Assembly: GCA_024698685.1 (NCBI GenBank)
Contig: JAILQZ010000043.1
Coordinates: forward strand, 1-34,769
Direction: 5' to 3'
DNA: 34,769 nt
Origin: a bacterium
GTDB lineage: Bacteria > Actinomycetota > Coriobacteriia > Coriobacteriales > CADBOM01
Shown: positions 24,288 through 33,078 of the stretch, piece after piece
How positions within the stretch are numbered: the stretch's first letter is position 1
Layout: the number at the start of each line of letters is the position of its first letter
Translations under genes and position numbers: made by a program
Notes under the pieces: generated by a model
Told to the model about the DNA's origin: nothing
Databases searched by the model: none
What the model saw: the letters and a program-made list of their open reading frames with translations, nothing else

Positions 24288-27200
24288 ATGCCGTTTCGCA
24301 TAGGAATAGACATCGGTTCGAAGACCATCAAGATCGCCGTGCTCGGCGAAGATGATGAGCTTCTCCACTCCCTCTACCGCAAGCATAGGTCGAACATCCG
24401 CGAGACGCTGATCGATTGCATCCACGAGATGAACTGGCGTTACGGCGACATAGTGGGCTCGCTGGCGATCACCGGCTCGGCGGGCATCGGAGTTGCCGAG
24501 ATGCTTGGGCTGCCCTTCTTCCAGGAGGTCATGGCGACGACGCGCGCCGTCCAGCGGTTCGTTCCCGATGCCGACGCCGCGGTGGAGATCGGCGGCGAGG
24601 ACGCCAAGGTCATCTATCTCACCGGTGGCATGGAGCAGCGCATGAACGCCTCATGCGCGGGCGGCACCGGCGGATTCATCGACTCCATCTCGTATATGCT
24701 CGGCATGCGTACCGATGCGATCAGCAACTGCGCCATGGGCGCCAAGACCATCTATCCGATAGCCTCGAGATGCGCCGTCTTCGCACAGACCGACGTGCGC
24801 TCGCTTCTAAACACCGGCGCGAAGAAGGCCGACATCGCCGCGAGCACGCTGGAGGCGGTCGTGCGGCAGGTGCTTGGCGGGTTGGCATGCGGAAGGCCGA
24901 TATCAGGCAAGGTCGTCCTGCTCGGAGGACCATTCGAGCACATCCCCGATCTCGCCAGGCGCTTCCGCAAGGTGCTGCGCAACAACTGCGTCAAGCCAGC
25001 CGATGCGCACCTTTACACGGTTATGGGCGCTGCGTTGTTCGCAGGCTCCGAGGGCGCGCCTGAGGTTTCCCTCGTTGCTCTCGAGGAGCGCATCAGGCAC
25101 TGCAAGGATCCCGACGACGATCTCGAGCGCCTCGAGCCGCTGTTCGCCAGCGCCGAGGAGCTCGATCGGTTCGCCGAGCGCCACGCGAAGCACGTGATGC
25201 CGAAGAGGTCGTTCTATGATTACGAGGGCGATGCCTACCTTGGCATCGATGCCGGATCCACCACGGTCAAGCTGGCGCTCGTAACCGATGCAGGCGAGTT
25301 GGTCTATTCAGCCTACGAGCCCGTTGGCGGCGACACGCTCAAAACGATCGTGGAGATGCTCGACGATATGCATAAGTCGCTTCCACGGCTTCCAGGGCGC
25401 AAGGATCCGCTGATTCGCATCAGGTACTCATGCGTGACCGGCTACGGCGAGGACATGATCAAGGCCGCCTTCGGTGTTGATGGGGGAGTCGTCGAGACCA
25501 CGGCGCATCTGCGCGCCGCGCTCGCCTTCGACAAGGACGTCAGCTTCGTGCTCGACATCGGCGGACAGGACATGAAGGCCATCTGGGTCAAGGACGGAGT
25601 GATCACCGATGCGGTCCTCAACGAGGCCTGCTCTTCGGGTTGCGGCGCATTCATCGGAGGCGCTGCCCACTCGCTGCACACCAACCTCCATCGCTTCTCC
25701 GAGCTCGCGCTCAGCGCCGAATCGCCCGTCGAGCTCGGAACGAAATGCACCGTCTTCATGACTAGCAGGGTGCGCCACGCTCAGAAGATCGGCGCCTCCA
25801 CGGCCGATATCGCTGCGGGCATCGCATATTCGGTGGTAGCCAACGCGCTCTACCGGATCATCGGGCGCAACAGGATTGCCACTATGGGCGACAAGATCAT
25901 CGTCTCCGGTGGAACGTTCAAGTCGGATGCCGTTCTGGCGGCTTTCGAGAAGATCAGCGGGGTCGAGGTCATCAGACCCAACACCGCGCATCTGTCCGGG
26001 GCTCTCGGCGCGGCGCTGGTCGCCCGAGACAGGGCGCTTGCCGCTGCGAGCGAATCTCCGGATGGCATGTTGCCCGAGACCACGTTTTTAGGTGCGGATA
26101 GGATCGCATCCATAAATCCGGCGCGCAGTTCCACCGTGTGCCCAGGATGTTCGAACTCATGCCGCATCGCCATTTTGAGGTTCGGAGATGGGCGCTTCCA
26201 CATCAGCGGCAACAAGTGCGACCGCGCCTACGTAGCGTTGGGGCTCCCTCAGGGTGGTTCGCGCTCTGGTCGTGCGCCCAACATCGTCAAGATGCAGCAG
26301 GATATGCTCGCCCGCTACGGAACGCAGGAGGGGAGTGGAAGGCGAGCCGGCTATCGCATCGGCATACTCAACACGCTATACGTCTACGACAAGATCGCCT
26401 TCTGGCATAGGCTCTTCTCCTCCCTTGGGTTCGGCATCGCGATCTCCAGCGAGAGCACCTCGAGGGAGCTGCGCGCGCTGAGCTCCGAATCGATACCGAG
26501 CGAAAGCGTCTGCCAGCCTGCCAAGCTGAGCCATGAGCGCCTCTACGACCTGCTCGCACAGGGGGCCGACGCGATCTTCGCTCCGAGCTTTCTCAGGTTC
26601 ACGAGCTGTGCCGTTGCCAGCGGCTACGCGAAGGTTCTCGAAAGCAACGCCCCAGCGCTCTCGCAAGGAGGCGTGCGCATCTTCGCACCCGAGTTGCTCG
26701 CGAGCGATCCATCCGACCTGTTCAACGATGTCGCGTTGCCCGATCTGGGCATAGCGGACCTCAGCGTCGCGGTACGTGGGCAATTCGAGAGCGTGGTTTC
26801 GGAGATCGTCGATGCGCTTGGCGCTCCACCGTTGGAGCCGGGAGAGTTCGATGCCGCTCTCGACGCAGCATGGAGCGAGTACAGCGCTTGCGAGCGCAAG
26901 CTCGCCGAGGGCGCGAATCTGGCGAAGTCGTGGGTTGCCGCCAATCCCAAGCGACACGGCATCATCCTCGCCGGAAGGCCCTACCATGTCGATCCAATGC
27001 TGCTGCATGGCATCGATGAGATCCTGGTCGATCTCGGGTTTGCGGTGGTGCCCGCTGCTGGCATCGCGAAGTGGGGGAGCATCCGTCCCGACGGCGCGCA
27101 AGACGAGTGGGTTCACGCGAACCGCCATGAGGGGATCGCGAGTTGGGTTCTGGAGCACCCGGATTTCGAAGCGGTGTTCCTGCGTTCGTTCGGGTGTGGG

Positions 27201-28409
27201 TTCGACGCGGTGAGTCTGGACATCGCCTGCGACAGGCTCTCCAAGGCGCACAGGCCCTATGCGGTCCTCAAGATCGACGACATAGTCGACATAGCGCATG
27301 TGCGCATTCGCCTGCGCACCCTTGCGGAATCGATCGAGTCTCGCGAGCGGGAATCCGAGCTCTCCAACGCAAATGGTCCCATGGAGCAGGAGCTCCCGCA
27401 TACAGGAACCGACTGCATCCAGGGCGAGGCGATCGCCATGGATTGCGGGCTCGGGCACGATGACCTCGAGGTCGCACGCAGCAACATCCCGAGCGACCTC
27501 TGCTTCACATCTGCGGCTCTCATGGCTCGAACGATCCGCGTGGCGAGGGATGCTTCGGACCTCTCTTGCGTCAAGGTTCCCAAGATCTGCCAAGGCTGCC
27601 TCGTCGATTCACTGCCGATGTTCGTAAAGAAGGCGCTTGGGAGGACAGTCGAGATCCAATGGTGCGAGGATTGGCCTGGCGAGCTTGCGAGCCCAGCATC
27701 CTCAGCAGACACCAGCGACCCGGCGTCTCCGCTGCGGATAGGGCTCGTCGGAAACCCGCTGCTCGTCTTCGATGAGTACATGAACGACCGCATCGTCGGG
27801 AAGCTCTCGGACTTCGGCTGCGAATGCGTGCTGCCCAGCCCCGAGAAGCTCTATGTAGACGATGTGCGCTATATCGACGTGCTCGAGGAATTCCGCGCCA
27901 AGCGCGTCGACCACGTCATCTACCTGCAGAGCTTCTGCTGTCTCAAGGGCCACGTTCAGGCTCGCGGGTCGCTTCACGAGCTCGCGCGGCAATTCCCCGA
28001 CCTGCCCATCACCGTGATCGACTATGACCCCGAGGCCTCTGCGCTCAACCGCGAGAATCGCGTGAGACTGGCGATCGAGGCTGCACATGCGATGCGTCCG
28101 CAGGCGAAGATGAACCCTAAGGCGCACAGGAAATCGCTCTCTTGGCTCGGTTGGGCGCTCGATTCAGTCGAACAGGGGAGCCTCGAGCTGCTGCGCGATG
28201 CAAGCGCGTGCGAGACAAGCGGAAAGGCTGCGCTCGCATACGTTGCGGAGGATTTCGCTACAACGAAGACGAGGTTCGGACGCCCAGAGGATCTCCTTGA
28301 TGCGATGAGGAATCGGCGCTCCGTCATTGCCGGATCCGATGAGCGCGATGAACGCTCGCTCGCGATCCTCGAAGCCGCGATCGCCGAGATGGAAGCCCTG
28401 TCGAGGTAA
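24288..28409 (+). CDS. Giant 2-hydroxyacyl-CoA dehydratase activase-related protein (two BadF/HgdC domains plus DUF2229/HgdB-like regions)
   Basis: A 1373-residue protein. Two ASKHA ATPase domains lie in tandem. Domain one (IGIDIGSKTIK near 5) has C123 in SCAGGTGGFID and C162 in SRCAVF. Domain two (GIDAGSTTVK near 319) has C448 and C487. Both cysteine pairs are 39 residues apart, like the [4Fe-4S] ligands at the HgdC dimer interface. A Cys cluster C618-x2-C621-x3-C625 follows. DUF2229/HgdB-like regions come next, with RIGILNTLYVYDKIAFW (~689), C742, ILAGRPYHVDP (~891), C970 in SFGCGFD, C1101-x2-C1104 and C1217/C1218. By family this is ATP-driven, very low-potential electron transfer. The substrate is unknown. 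ATG 24288 is preferred over GTG 24276. Confidence 0.87.
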   Translation: MPFRIGIDIGSKTIKIAVLGEDDELLHSLYRKHRSNIRETLIDCIHEMNWRYGDIVGSLAITGSAGIGVAEMLGLPFFQEVMATTRAVQRFVPDADAAVEIGGEDAKVIYLTGGMEQRMNASCAGGTGGFIDSISYMLGMRTDAISNCAMGAKTIYPIASRCAVFAQTDVRSLLNTGAKKADIAASTLEAVVRQVLGGLACGRPISGKVVLLGGPFEHIPDLARRFRKVLRNNCVKPADAHLYTVMGAALFAGSEGAPEVSLVALEERIRHCKDPDDDLERLEPLFASAEELDRFAERHAKHVMPKRSFYDYEGDAYLGIDAGSTTVKLALVTDAGELVYSAYEPVGGDTLKTIVEMLDDMHKSLPRLPGRKDPLIRIRYSCVTGYGEDMIKAAFGVDGGVVETTAHLRAALAFDKDVSFVLDIGGQDMKAIWVKDGVITDAVLNEACSSGCGAFIGGAAHSLHTNLHRFSELALSAESPVELGTKCTVFMTSRVRHAQKIGASTADIAAGIAYSVVANALYRIIGRNRIATMGDKIIVSGGTFKSDAVLAAFEKISGVEVIRPNTAHLSGALGAALVARDRALAAASESPDGMLPETTFLGADRIASINPARSSTVCPGCSNSCRIAILRFGDGRFHISGNKCDRAYVALGLPQGGSRSGRAPNIVKMQQDMLARYGTQEGSGRRAGYRIGILNTLYVYDKIAFWHRLFSSLGFGIAISSESTSRELRALSSESIPSESVCQPAKLSHERLYDLLAQGADAIFAPSFLRFTSCAVASGYAKVLESNAPALSQGGVRIFAPELLASDPSDLFNDVALPDLGIADLSVAVRGQFESVVSEIVDALGAPPLEPGEFDAALDAAWSEYSACERKLAEGANLAKSWVAANPKRHGIILAGRPYHVDPMLLHGIDEILVDLGFAVVPAAGIAKWGSIRPDGAQDEWVHANRHEGIASWVLEHPDFEAVFLRSFGCGFDAVSLDIACDRLSKAHRPYAVLKIDDIVDIAHVRIRLRTLAESIESRERESELSNANGPMEQELPHTGTDCIQGEAIAMDCGLGHDDLEVARSNIPSDLCFTSAALMARTIRVARDASDLSCVKVPKICQGCLVDSLPMFVKKALGRTVEIQWCEDWPGELASPASSADTSDPASPLRIGLVGNPLLVFDEYMNDRIVGKLSDFGCECVLPSPEKLYVDDVRYIDVLEEFRAKRVDHVIYLQSFCCLKGHVQARGSLHELARQFPDLPITVIDYDPEASALNRENRVRLAIEAAHAMRPQAKMNPKAHRKSLSWLGWALDSVEQGSLELLRDASACETSGKAALAYVAEDFATTKTRFGRPEDLLDAMRNRRSVIAGSDERDERSLAILEAAIAEMEALSR

Positions 28410-28504
28410 CGCGCGCCCATTCCAGCTGAGGCTTTCAGAGCCGATTCAGGTTCGCCCCCTAATCTGTTCCCATGAAAACCGATAGGCAGAATAGGAGCAG
28501 AAGA

Positions 28505-29833
28505 ATGAAACATGCGAAAACCAGGCGGAGCGGCATCTTGCGCGGGTTGACAGCCATTGCTCTGAGTGGCGTGCTGGCCATGAGCTTATGCGCTTGCATG
28601 TCCCAAACATCCTCCAGCGACGGGGGCGATTCAGGCCAGAGCGCATCGCTTTCCAATGCAAGCGGCACTTTCGTCAACGCCAGCGACATCTTCACCGATC
28701 GAGACCTCGAGCAGACCGCGGATCTCTCAGCCGCGACTGCGATCGCGCTTACCAGCGGCGAGGATGTGACCATCACCGAAGAGGGCATCTATCTGATCAG
28801 CGGGTCGGCGAAGGATTGCACGATCATCGTCGAGGCCGAAGACAGCGCCAAGGTGCAGCTTGTGCTCGACGGCGTGCGCATCGAGAACTCAGATGCACCG
28901 GCCATATACGTGATCTCGGCCGATAAGGTCTTCGTAACCACGACCGAGGGTTCGAGCAACTCGCTTGCCACCACAGGCGCCTTCGCAGCCGATGGCGAAA
29001 CCAACCTCGATGCGGTGATCTTCTCGAAGGACGACCTCACCCTCAACGGGCTCGGAAGCCTCTCGATCGAGTCGAGCGCCAACGGCATCAGTTCCAAGGA
29101 CGACCTCAAGGTCACCGGTGGCGTCTATTCGATCACGAGCGTCGAGGACGGCATGGAGGCCCACGATTCCATCGCCATAGCAGGCGGGGACTTCACCATC
29201 AATAGCTCTGAGGATGCCATCCACAGCGAGGATGACGAGGACGACACCGTCGGCTATATCTACATAGGCGGCGGCACCTTCAAGATCGACGCGGGCGATG
29301 ATGGCATCCAGGGGACGACCTTCATCCAGATCGACGGCGGAAGCTTCGAGATCGACGCGGTCGAGGCAATCGAGGGCACTTATGTGCAGATCAACGCGGG
29401 CACGTTCGCCATCAGCGCCAGCGATGACGGAATCAACGCGACCGACAAGTCTGCCAGCTACGCAGCGAGTCAGGGCATTGCGATAGAGATCACCGGCGGC
29501 GAGATTGCGATCTCCATGGCCCAAGGTGATACCGACGCGATCGATTCCAACGGCGACCTTCTCATCAGTGGCGGAACCGTCGACATCACGGCGCAGTCGG
29601 CATTCGACTATGACGGAAAGGGCGAGCTCACCGGCGGAACCGTCACGGTCAACGGGCAGCAGATCACACAGCTATCCAACCAGATGATGGGTGGCGGCAT
29701 GGGAGGCATGCAAGGTGGATACATGGGCACCGCTCCCAGCGATGACATGGGTGCTGCGCCCAGTGGCGACATGGGAACCCCGCCTAGCGGCGATATGGGC
29801 GGCGGCCCGGGCAAGGGAAATCGCGGCCAGTAG
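28505..29833 (+). CDS. Secreted beta-helix lipoprotein, Cthe_2159-type carbohydrate-binding domain
   Basis: A 442-residue exported protein. A basic start and hydrophobic segment (LTAIALSGVLAMSLCAC) end in a plausible lipobox, LCAC. A Ser/Gly/Asp-rich spacer follows. The body, from ~60 to ~385, is made of short repeats of the kind GGTFKIDAGDDGI, with GG, DDGI and acidic residues at regular intervals. This is the parallel beta-helix, calcium-binding pattern of the Cthe_2159 family, which binds cellulose-like and pectin-like glycans. The C-terminus is Met/Gly-rich and holds three 8-residue repeats. The ATG at 28505 has GGAG eight bases upstream; ATG 28472 has none. A strong terminator follows. 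The ligand is unknown. Confidence 0.82.
   Translation: MKHAKTRRSGILRGLTAIALSGVLAMSLCACMSQTSSSDGGDSGQSASLSNASGTFVNASDIFTDRDLEQTADLSAATAIALTSGEDVTITEEGIYLISGSAKDCTIIVEAEDSAKVQLVLDGVRIENSDAPAIYVISADKVFVTTTEGSSNSLATTGAFAADGETNLDAVIFSKDDLTLNGLGSLSIESSANGISSKDDLKVTGGVYSITSVEDGMEAHDSIAIAGGDFTINSSEDAIHSEDDEDDTVGYIYIGGGTFKIDAGDDGIQGTTFIQIDGGSFEIDAVEAIEGTYVQINAGTFAISASDDGINATDKSASYAASQGIAIEITGGEIAISMAQGDTDAIDSNGDLLISGGTVDITAQSAFDYDGKGELTGGTVTVNGQQITQLSNQMMGGGMGGMQGGYMGTAPSDDMGAAPSGDMGTPPSGDMGGGPGKGNRGQ
29726..29797 (+). repeat. Three tandem 24-bp repeats in the lipoprotein tail
   Basis: Three consecutive 24-base units (29726-29749, 29750-29773, 29774-29797) encode GTAPSDDM, GAAPSGDM and GTPPSGDM. They differ at several third positions, so they are not a fresh duplication. 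They are preceded by a Met/Gly-rich stretch (MMGGGMGGMQGGYM). Confidence 0.8.
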
Positions 29834-29859
29834 GATTCGTGGGAGATTCGCGGAATCAG

Positions 29860-29896
29860 GCCGCTGGGGCGCCAACAAGCGCTCTGGCGGCTTTTT
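29860..29896 (+). terminator. Rho-independent terminator of the lipoprotein gene
   Basis: A 13-pair stem runs from GCCGC (29860-29864) to GCGGC (29887-29891), with inner GCGC/GCGC, three G-T wobbles and loop CAACAA. It is followed by TTTTT (29892-29896). The T-run touches the stop codon of the convergent AAA gene. Confidence 0.88.
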
Positions 29897-31294
29897 CTAC
29901 CAGCCTTCGATGTCGGCGGCTTCGATCGTGCCGAGGATGTCCTTGTTGCCGCGTGCCTCCTCCAACCCGACGACGCGCGTCGCGTGGTTGGCGATTGCAC
30001 GTTCCAGGAAGTTGCGGATATCGCGCGCATTCGCGAAGTTATCGGGCTTGTTCGCCACGCGCTCCCTGATCAGCTTGCGGGCCTTGCGCTCGGCAGATTT
30101 CGAGAGCTGGTATTCGCGCTGCGCCAGGTTCTGGTGCAGAATGGCGATGAGCTCGTCGGCGGTGTAGTTGTCGAAGTATATGAAGTTGCTGAAGCGCGAG
30201 CGCAGACCGGGGTTGGAGTCGAGGAACCTCTCCATGAGGTCGGTGTAGCCGGCAACTATGACGACGAGGTCGTCGCGGTGATCCTCCATCGCCTTGAGCA
30301 GCGTCTCGACGGCCTCCTGGCCGAAATCGCCTTCGCTCTTGTTGACGTTGAGGGCGTAGGCCTCGTCGATGAAGAGCACTCCGCCGAGCGACTCCTCGAC
30401 TACTTCTTGAACGCGCGTCGCGGTCTGGCCGATGAAGCCGCGCACGAGTCCGGAGCGGTCAACCTCTACGAGCTGGCCCTTGCGCAGGACTCCGAGGTAG
30501 TGGTAGATCTCGGCGAGCTTGCGGGCGACCGTGGTCTTGCCCGTGCCGGGGTTGCCCGAGAACACCATGTGCTTGGAGATGTCGGCCGTCTTCATGCCGA
30601 GCTCCTGGCGCATCTGCTGCACCTGGATGAGGTTGACCAGATCGTGCACCTGCTCCTTGACCGCCTCCAGCCCGACCAGCGCGTCGAGCTCTGCGAGCAG
30701 CTCCTCGAGCTTGGCCTGCTTCTCCTCGGCCGACTCCTGGTCCTTGGCGGCCGGCTCGATCACGCGATAGTGCTTCTGCGAACCTGCATACCAGACGGTG
30801 TACTCCTTGATGAACTTCTCCATGCGCTCGATGAAGGAGGTGAACCTGCGCATGGCGTAGTCGCTGACGTCCTTCTCGCGCGAGGCGAGGATAGTCTGGC
30901 CGAAGAGCTTGAAGGTGTCGTAGAAGACCATCGACGTCTGGCCCTTGAAGAGACTGGAGTCGAGCTTTCTCCCTGCGTCTGCGAGCACCGTGTACTTCAG
31001 CGATTGCGGGATCTCGCTTGTGAAGGAGATGGGCACCCTGCGGTGGTTCATGATCTGGTTGAGCAGGCGATCGTCATCGGGCTGGCCCATGCACTCGCGG
31101 ATCATCTCCGCCTCGGCCTTCTTGACGTAGCCTCCCGACTCCACAAGGATGATGCCGAAGGAGACCAGCTCATCCCTGAGCATCTCCTTGAGCGTCAGCC
31201 TCTCGTTGCGCACCTTGCCGACGTTCGCGCGCTGTATCGCGGCGCAGATGTCATCGGCGGCGGCGAGCAATCCTTGCAGATCGAGTTGTTCCAT
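29897..31294 (-). CDS. CbbX/SpoVK/EccA-like AAA+ ATPase with an uncharacterised N-terminal domain
   Basis: A 465-residue protein. Residues 1-180 form a helical N-terminal domain I cannot identify, possibly TerB-like near the start. A charged linker (181-203) follows. The AAA+ core opens with LVGLEAVKEQV and has Walker A GNPGTGKTT (247-255), Walker B GVLFIDEAYAL (305-315), sensor AGY and the arginine-finger segment NPGLRSRF. The core is closest to the CbbX / SpoVK / EccA group, hexameric remodellers of protein complexes. I chose the ATG at 31294 because GGAGGG lies nine bases upstream; 11 extra in-frame residues to 31327 are possible. No Rubisco, ESX or sporulation genes lie nearby, so the substrate is unknown. 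Confidence 0.88.
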   Translation of the reverse strand: MEQLDLQGLLAAADDICAAIQRANVGKVRNERLTLKEMLRDELVSFGIILVESGGYVKKAEAEMIRECMGQPDDDRLLNQIMNHRRVPISFTSEIPQSLKYTVLADAGRKLDSSLFKGQTSMVFYDTFKLFGQTILASREKDVSDYAMRRFTSFIERMEKFIKEYTVWYAGSQKHYRVIEPAAKDQESAEEKQAKLEELLAELDALVGLEAVKEQVHDLVNLIQVQQMRQELGMKTADISKHMVFSGNPGTGKTTVARKLAEIYHYLGVLRKGQLVEVDRSGLVRGFIGQTATRVQEVVEESLGGVLFIDEAYALNVNKSEGDFGQEAVETLLKAMEDHRDDLVVIVAGYTDLMERFLDSNPGLRSRFSNFIYFDNYTADELIAILHQNLAQREYQLSKSAERKARKLIRERVANKPDNFANARDIRNFLERAIANHATRVVGLEEARGNKDILGTIEAADIEGW

Positions 31295-31368
31295 CGGGCG
31301 GTGCCCTCCACAGATTCTCCGCAGCAAGCGGCGCTTTCGAAATCGCTATCAGTTTCCCACAAAACCCA

Positions 31369-31374
31369 ATGATA
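31369..31374 (-). promoter_or_regulatory. Possible -10 of the AAA gene
   Basis: On the minus strand TATCAT (complement of 31369-31374) lies 75 bases before the AAA start codon. A -35 box is not clear. The 275-base gap between the AAA gene and the methyltransferase otherwise holds the dyad element at 31471-31513 and no gene that I can support. Confidence 0.3.
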
Positions 31375-31470
31375 CTCCTAGGGGAGCGCGAATGCCGCCC
31401 ATTATCTCAGATCGGCGCCGTCTGCCGCGCGCTCGTACGCGGCGCACCTTGCGTGCCCCCAGCTGTTCTG

Positions 31471-31513
31471 AGTATTAGAATCTACACATTTTTGGATAAT
31501 GTGTAAGAATACT
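31471..31513. promoter_or_regulatory. Nested dyad element (candidate operator)
   Basis: The outer arms AGTATT (31471-31476) and AATACT (31508-31513) enclose the inner arms ACACATT (31484-31490) and AATGTGT (31498-31504). The stretch is A/T-rich in a G/C-rich genome. It includes -10-like hexamers TAGAAT (31476-31481) and GATAAT (31495-31500). The symmetry and the base composition fit a regulated promoter for the methyltransferase gene starting at 31570. Confidence 0.5.
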
Positions 31514-31569
31514 TAGGAGCCGTTGAATCGAAGCAAGTTGGCAAGCATAGTCGTCAGAGGTGATGGGAA

Positions 31570-32283
31570 GTGCCACGCCGCACGAGAAATGAGACGCGCA
31601 ATGCCGATGCGGCAGGCCGCAAGCTGCTCTCATACGCGCTTAAGCGCGGCGCGATCTTCCTTGCCGTATACGTGTTGGTTCTCTTTCCACTTGCTGGAAC
31701 CATCCGCTATTGGCAGGGCTGGGCGCTGATAGCCATCATCGCCATTCCGGCATCGATCGTCGGCCTGGTGCTTCTCAAGGTCGAGAGGGATGTCCTCGCC
31801 GACCTCGTGGTCGCTCGAGAGCAGGGCCTCGGCACCGCGAGCGTGCCAACCGTCTCCTACGTGATGGCCATCGCGGTGATATTCGCCTCTGGTCTGAGCT
31901 ATCGCGGATCGTTTCTCATGATATCTGGCTTCGTATCCTTCTTCGGTCTGTTCTTCGCCGTGATATCCTTCGGGCTCCTGTTCGAGGCGGTTCGAGAGGA
32001 TTCGATTCGCTCGGAGATCTTCGACACGATCTCGATGGGATCGATGGAAGGCACCGGGCTCTATGGCAGAGTGAGGCATCCGATCCACTTCGCCGTTCAT
32101 ATGATGCTCCTGTCTATAGGCCTCGTGCTCGGATCGATCGTGGCTTGCGGGATCGCACTCATCTATCCTCTGGTCGTCGCGCCTGGCATCATCTCGAAGG
32201 AAAGGCAGCTCGAGCGCGAAGATGCCTGGTTCAGGTATTACAAGACCAAGGTCAAGTACCGCATGATCCCGAAGGTCTGGTGA
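31570..32283 (+). CDS. Isoprenylcysteine/phospholipid methyltransferase-like membrane protein (ICMT/PEMT family)
   Basis: A 237-residue integral membrane protein with about five hydrophobic segments after a basic start. The C-terminal half carries the family signature: GLYGRVRHPIHF with RHP at 169-171, then a long hydrophobic stretch, then SKERQLEREDAWFRYYKTKVKYRMIP. These bind S-adenosylmethionine and close the active site in ICMT and PEMT enzymes. Bacterial members methylate small membrane substrates that are mostly unknown. A TGA in frame at 31561 forces the start to be the GTG at 31570 or later, and AGAGG lies nine bases before that GTG. The leader holds a nested dyad. Confidence 0.8.
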   Translation: MPRRTRNETRNADAAGRKLLSYALKRGAIFLAVYVLVLFPLAGTIRYWQGWALIAIIAIPASIVGLVLLKVERDVLADLVVAREQGLGTASVPTVSYVMAIAVIFASGLSYRGSFLMISGFVSFFGLFFAVISFGLLFEAVREDSIRSEIFDTISMGSMEGTGLYGRVRHPIHFAVHMMLLSIGLVLGSIVACGIALIYPLVVAPGIISKERQLEREDAWFRYYKTKVKYRMIPKVW

Positions 32284-32306
32284 CCTCGGCCCCTGAGCTT
32301 CAAGCG

Positions 32307-32963
32307 CTAGCCCTCGCCCTTAAAGCTTGGGCAGATGTCGGTGAGGAAGCACTTCTGGCAACGTGGTCTCTTCGCATCGCAGATCTCGCGGCCGAAGGCG
32401 ATCCAGCGCTTGTTGATCGGCAGCCAGTCGCTCCTATCGAATACCGCCATCAGGTCCTGCTCGACCTTCGCCGGGTCGTCTGACTTCGAGAATCCCAGCT
32501 TGTTCGCGATGCGCTTGACATGCGTGTCCACGGCGATTCCCTCGGTTATCCCGAAGGCGTCGTTGAGGACGACGTTTGCGGTCTTGCGACCCACTCCGGG
32601 CAGCCTCTGCAGATCGTCGATGTCCTGCGGGACCACTCCGTCGAACTCGCTCATGAGCGTGGAAGCGCATTCGACGCAGCGCTTGGCCTTAGTCTTAAAG
32701 AATCCGAGTGGATGGATGACCTTCTGGATCTCGAGCTCGTCGGCTTCCTGCATGGCCTCGGGAGTCGGCCACCTGCCGAAGAGCTCCGGAGTCACCTTGT
32801 TGACCGCCTTGTCGGTGGTTTGCGCGGAGAGGAGCGTTGCGATGACCATCTGGAATGGCGTGTCGAAGTCGAGGTATCCCTTGGTCTGTGGGTAGTGCTC
32901 GTACATCCTCTTGGTGACGATCCCGGCCCGTTCGATCTTCGCCGCCTTGCTCTCGCGTGGCAT
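32307..32963 (-). CDS. nth: Endonuclease III
   Basis: DNA N-glycosylase/AP lyase that removes oxidised pyrimidines in base excision repair; 218 residues. The helix-hairpin-helix LPGVGRKTA (121-129) includes catalytic K127, and the catalytic Asp is D146 in AVDTHVKR. The [4Fe-4S] loop is exact: C195-x6-C202-x2-C205-x5-C211. AGGA lies six bases before the ATG. It is divergent from mfd, placing two DNA-repair genes side by side, and convergent with the methyltransferase gene with only 23 bases between the stops and no obvious terminator. Confidence 0.96.
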   Translation of the reverse strand: MPRESKAAKIERAGIVTKRMYEHYPQTKGYLDFDTPFQMVIATLLSAQTTDKAVNKVTPELFGRWPTPEAMQEADELEIQKVIHPLGFFKTKAKRCVECASTLMSEFDGVVPQDIDDLQRLPGVGRKTANVVLNDAFGITEGIAVDTHVKRIANKLGFSKSDDPAKVEQDLMAVFDRSDWLPINKRWIAFGREICDAKRPRCQKCFLTDICPSFKGEG

Positions 32964-33032
32964 ATCGCTTCCTTCCCGTTCGCGCGTCCTTCAACTCGCC
33001 ATCGGACGCGGCTTCCGTCCAGTACGTTGGAT

Positions 33033-33038
33033 TATAAT
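33033..33038 (+). promoter_or_regulatory. -10 element for mfd
   Basis: A perfect TATAAT at 33033-33038 lies 40 bases before the likely mfd start in the nth/mfd divergent gap. No good -35 is seen at 16-18 bases. Confidence 0.5.
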
Positions 33039-33078
33039 TTCCTAGTTGCCAAATGACCAAGTTTTCGTGCCGATAGTG

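Noticed and set aside
29984-31372. A 462-codon plus-strand frame opposite the AAA gene
   Set aside because: It mirrors the AAA gene, is dominated by Leu/Glu/Val/His, and has no family signature. The minus-strand Walker A/B motifs settle the coding strand.
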